DNA from: Streptomyces sp. NRRL F-2664
GTDB lineage: Bacteria > Actinomycetota > Actinomycetes > Streptomycetales > Streptomycetaceae
Assembly: GCF_000719345.1 (NCBI RefSeq)
Contig: NZ_JOFX01000038.1
Location: forward strand, 1-60,639
Direction: 5' to 3'
Length of the DNA: 60,639 nt
The notes beneath the pieces are model-generated. The model had not been told where the DNA came from. It worked only from the letters and a program-made list of their open reading frames with translations, and searched no databases. The position numbers and the translations under genes were made by a program. This document shows, piece by piece, positions 59,756 to 60,639 of this stretch; within the stretch, counting starts at the first letter, position 1, and every line of letters starts with the position of its first letter.

Positions 59756-60409
59756 ATGAAGATCTCGGAGCTCAGCCGGACGACCGGCGTACCGGTCGCC
59801 AGCATCAAGTACTTCCTGCGGGAGGGCCTGCTGCCTGCGGGGCGGGCGACGGCTGCGACCCTGGCCGAATACGGGGAGGGGCATGTTCGGCGGCTTCGGT
59901 TGATCAAGGCTTTGACCTCGCTCGGCGGTCTGTCGATCGCAGCCACGCGTGAGGTTCTCGGGGCTGTCGATCGGGCCCAGGGCGCCGAGGGTGCGTTGGG
60001 GGCGGTCAGCTATGCCCTGCCGGTCGGGTCCGGCCGTCCGGAGGAATTGCCCGAGGGTGACGCCGCGGCCGGGGCGGAGGTGGCGGAGCTGCTGACGGCG
60101 CTGGGGTGGCGGGTGCCGGAGAGTTCGCCGCATGTGGAGGGGTTGCGGGTGGCTCTGGGGGAGTTGCGCCGGTTGGATGCGCAGTACGCGCCGGCTGAGC
60201 TGGTGGCGTATGCGCGGTTGGCGGGGTCGGTGGCGAGCCTGGATCTGGAGCGCGCGGCGGGTATCGATGATCCGGTGTTGCTGGCGGAGCGCGCGGTGGT
60301 GGTCCTGGCGGTGTGTGCGCCGATTTTTGAGCTCCTTCGCCGGTTGGCGCAGGAGGACCTGGTCAGGCGTCGTCTGGGGGCTGGTGGTGGTGGGGTGGTG
60401 TTGGGTTAG
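59756..60409 (+). CDS. MerR family transcriptional regulator
   Basis: The 217-residue protein has an N-terminal MerR HTH (MKISELSRTTGVPVASIKYF, LREGLLPAG), wing (YGEGHVRRLRLIKAL) and dimer helix. A helical C-terminal part of about 140 residues follows that is not a metal-binding or GyrI-like domain I know. The ATG at 59756 has CAGGGA upstream. Third-codon usage drifts toward G in the second half, leading into the G/T-rich tail of the window. It probably controls the divergent YhgE/Pip-like gene and itself through the sites at 59640-59682. Confidence 0.85.
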   Translation: MKISELSRTTGVPVASIKYFLREGLLPAGRATAATLAEYGEGHVRRLRLIKALTSLGGLSIAATREVLGAVDRAQGAEGALGAVSYALPVGSGRPEELPEGDAAAGAEVAELLTALGWRVPESSPHVEGLRVALGELRRLDAQYAPAELVAYARLAGSVASLDLERAAGIDDPVLLAERAVVVLAVCAPIFELLRRLAQEDLVRRRLGAGGGGVVLG

Positions 60410-60607
60410 GGGGTGGGGTGGTGGTGGGGGGTGGTTTGGTGTGTTTTGGGGGCTTGTGGCGGGTTTGTTACGCGGGGTGGATGGTTTGGTGAAGGGGGGT
60501 GGTCAGGGTGGTGTGTGTCGGTATGGGGCATCTCGTTGGTGGGGTGTTCTTTCTGCTTCCGAGGGTGTGAGCAGTGGTGGCCGGGTCTGTTTCGGCGGAG
60601 GTTGTCG
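60410..60607 (+). other. G/T-rich leader region
   Basis: After the MerR stop the plus strand is almost free of A and C for about 120 bases (runs such as GGGGGTGGGGTGGTGGTGG), with strong G-run potential for G-quadruplexes. A possible 15-residue frame starts at 60523 (MGHLVGGVFFLLPRV). The region looks like the long leader of the gene starting at 60608. No convincing gene is present on either strand; a His/Pro-rich frame on the minus strand is an artefact of composition. Confidence 0.5.
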
Positions 60608-60639
60608 ATGATTGCCACTTTGATCACTCGTGATGTGTC
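60608..60639 (+). CDS. Start of an unknown gene, cut by the window edge
   Basis: A GGAGG site (60597-60601) lies 6 nt before ATG 60608, and the frame is open to the window edge (MIATLITRDV). Only ten residues are visible, so the product cannot be named. Confidence 0.55.
   Translation, partial: MIATLITRDV

Noticed and set aside
58065..59759. Open frames on the plus strand opposite the YhgE/Pip-like gene
   Set aside because: Gly/Arg/Asp-rich shadows; the minus strand has helices and the family signature.
60406..60627. His/Pro-rich 73-codon frame on the minus strand at the right edge
   Set aside because: Low-complexity product of the G/T-rich strand; no ribosome site and no similarity expected.
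1..60639. CRISPR arrays, tRNA or rRNA genes
   Set aside because: No regularly spaced repeats and no cloverleaf with conserved TpsiC arm were seen on reading either strand; a tRNA scan would confirm this.

Overview
The window is chromosomal DNA from a high-GC actinomycete, almost certainly a Streptomyces. The evidence is a strong C/G third-position bias, many GTG and some TTG starts behind GGAGG-type sites, stop/start overlaps (ATGA, GTGA), a WhiB-like protein, a very large set of SpoIIE-type phosphatases and anti-sigma kinases, and a class IV lanthipeptide locus. I saw no rRNA, tRNA or CRISPR array.

Layout. 1-5 kb: the 3' part of a GAF/hybrid histidine kinase and an ANTAR-GAF-PAS-PP2C phosphatase. 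5-9.3 kb: a hemerythrin protein, a decayed TPR regulator, three co-oriented genes two of which are double YbjQ-domain proteins, and a DUF5701 protein. 9.3-16.9 kb: two divergent units sharing one promoter region. The leftward unit is two ATP-grasp ligases, an MFS exporter and a FemAB/GNAT-like acyltransferase, all tightly coupled. The rightward unit is a HemN-like radical SAM enzyme and a DUF1152 protein, closed by a strong hairpin. I do not recognise this set as a described pathway. 17.4-22.3 kb: a venezuelin-type class IV lanthipeptide cluster (LanL synthetase, precursor peptide, two-gene ABC transporter). 22.3-23.8 kb: an IS-end remnant, a lower-GC orphan gene and an IS5-family element with a disrupted transposase.

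23.9-41.3 kb is dominated by partner-switch signalling. It holds a phospholipase D/Mrr-nuclease pair, then a five-gene leftward unit (REC-PP2C, CHASE3 histidine kinase, response regulator, STAS, anti-sigma kinase) with a palindrome over its likely -35 box. Next come two MarR regulators flanking another PP2C phosphatase, a lipid/envelope group (PAP2, YihY, PAP2-diacylglycerol-kinase fusion), a second kinase and STAS gene, and a rightward PAS/GAF-PP2C, B12-binding and STAS operon that looks like a cobalamin- or light-responsive switch.

41.4-60.6 kb is mixed. It contains a membrane-anchored sigma-like protein, a secreted subtilase, a P-loop kinase, an SDR, several exported or membrane proteins of unknown role, an Sfp-type phosphopantetheinyl transferase, and a carbonic anhydrase/SulP pair. 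After these come a decayed segment with ABC-permease and transposase fragments, a WhiB-like protein, a DoxX protein, a Ser/Thr kinase with a beta-propeller sensor, and a MerR regulator divergent from a YhgE/Pip-type permease with two matching operators between them. The window ends in a strikingly G/T-rich leader before a gene that runs off the edge.
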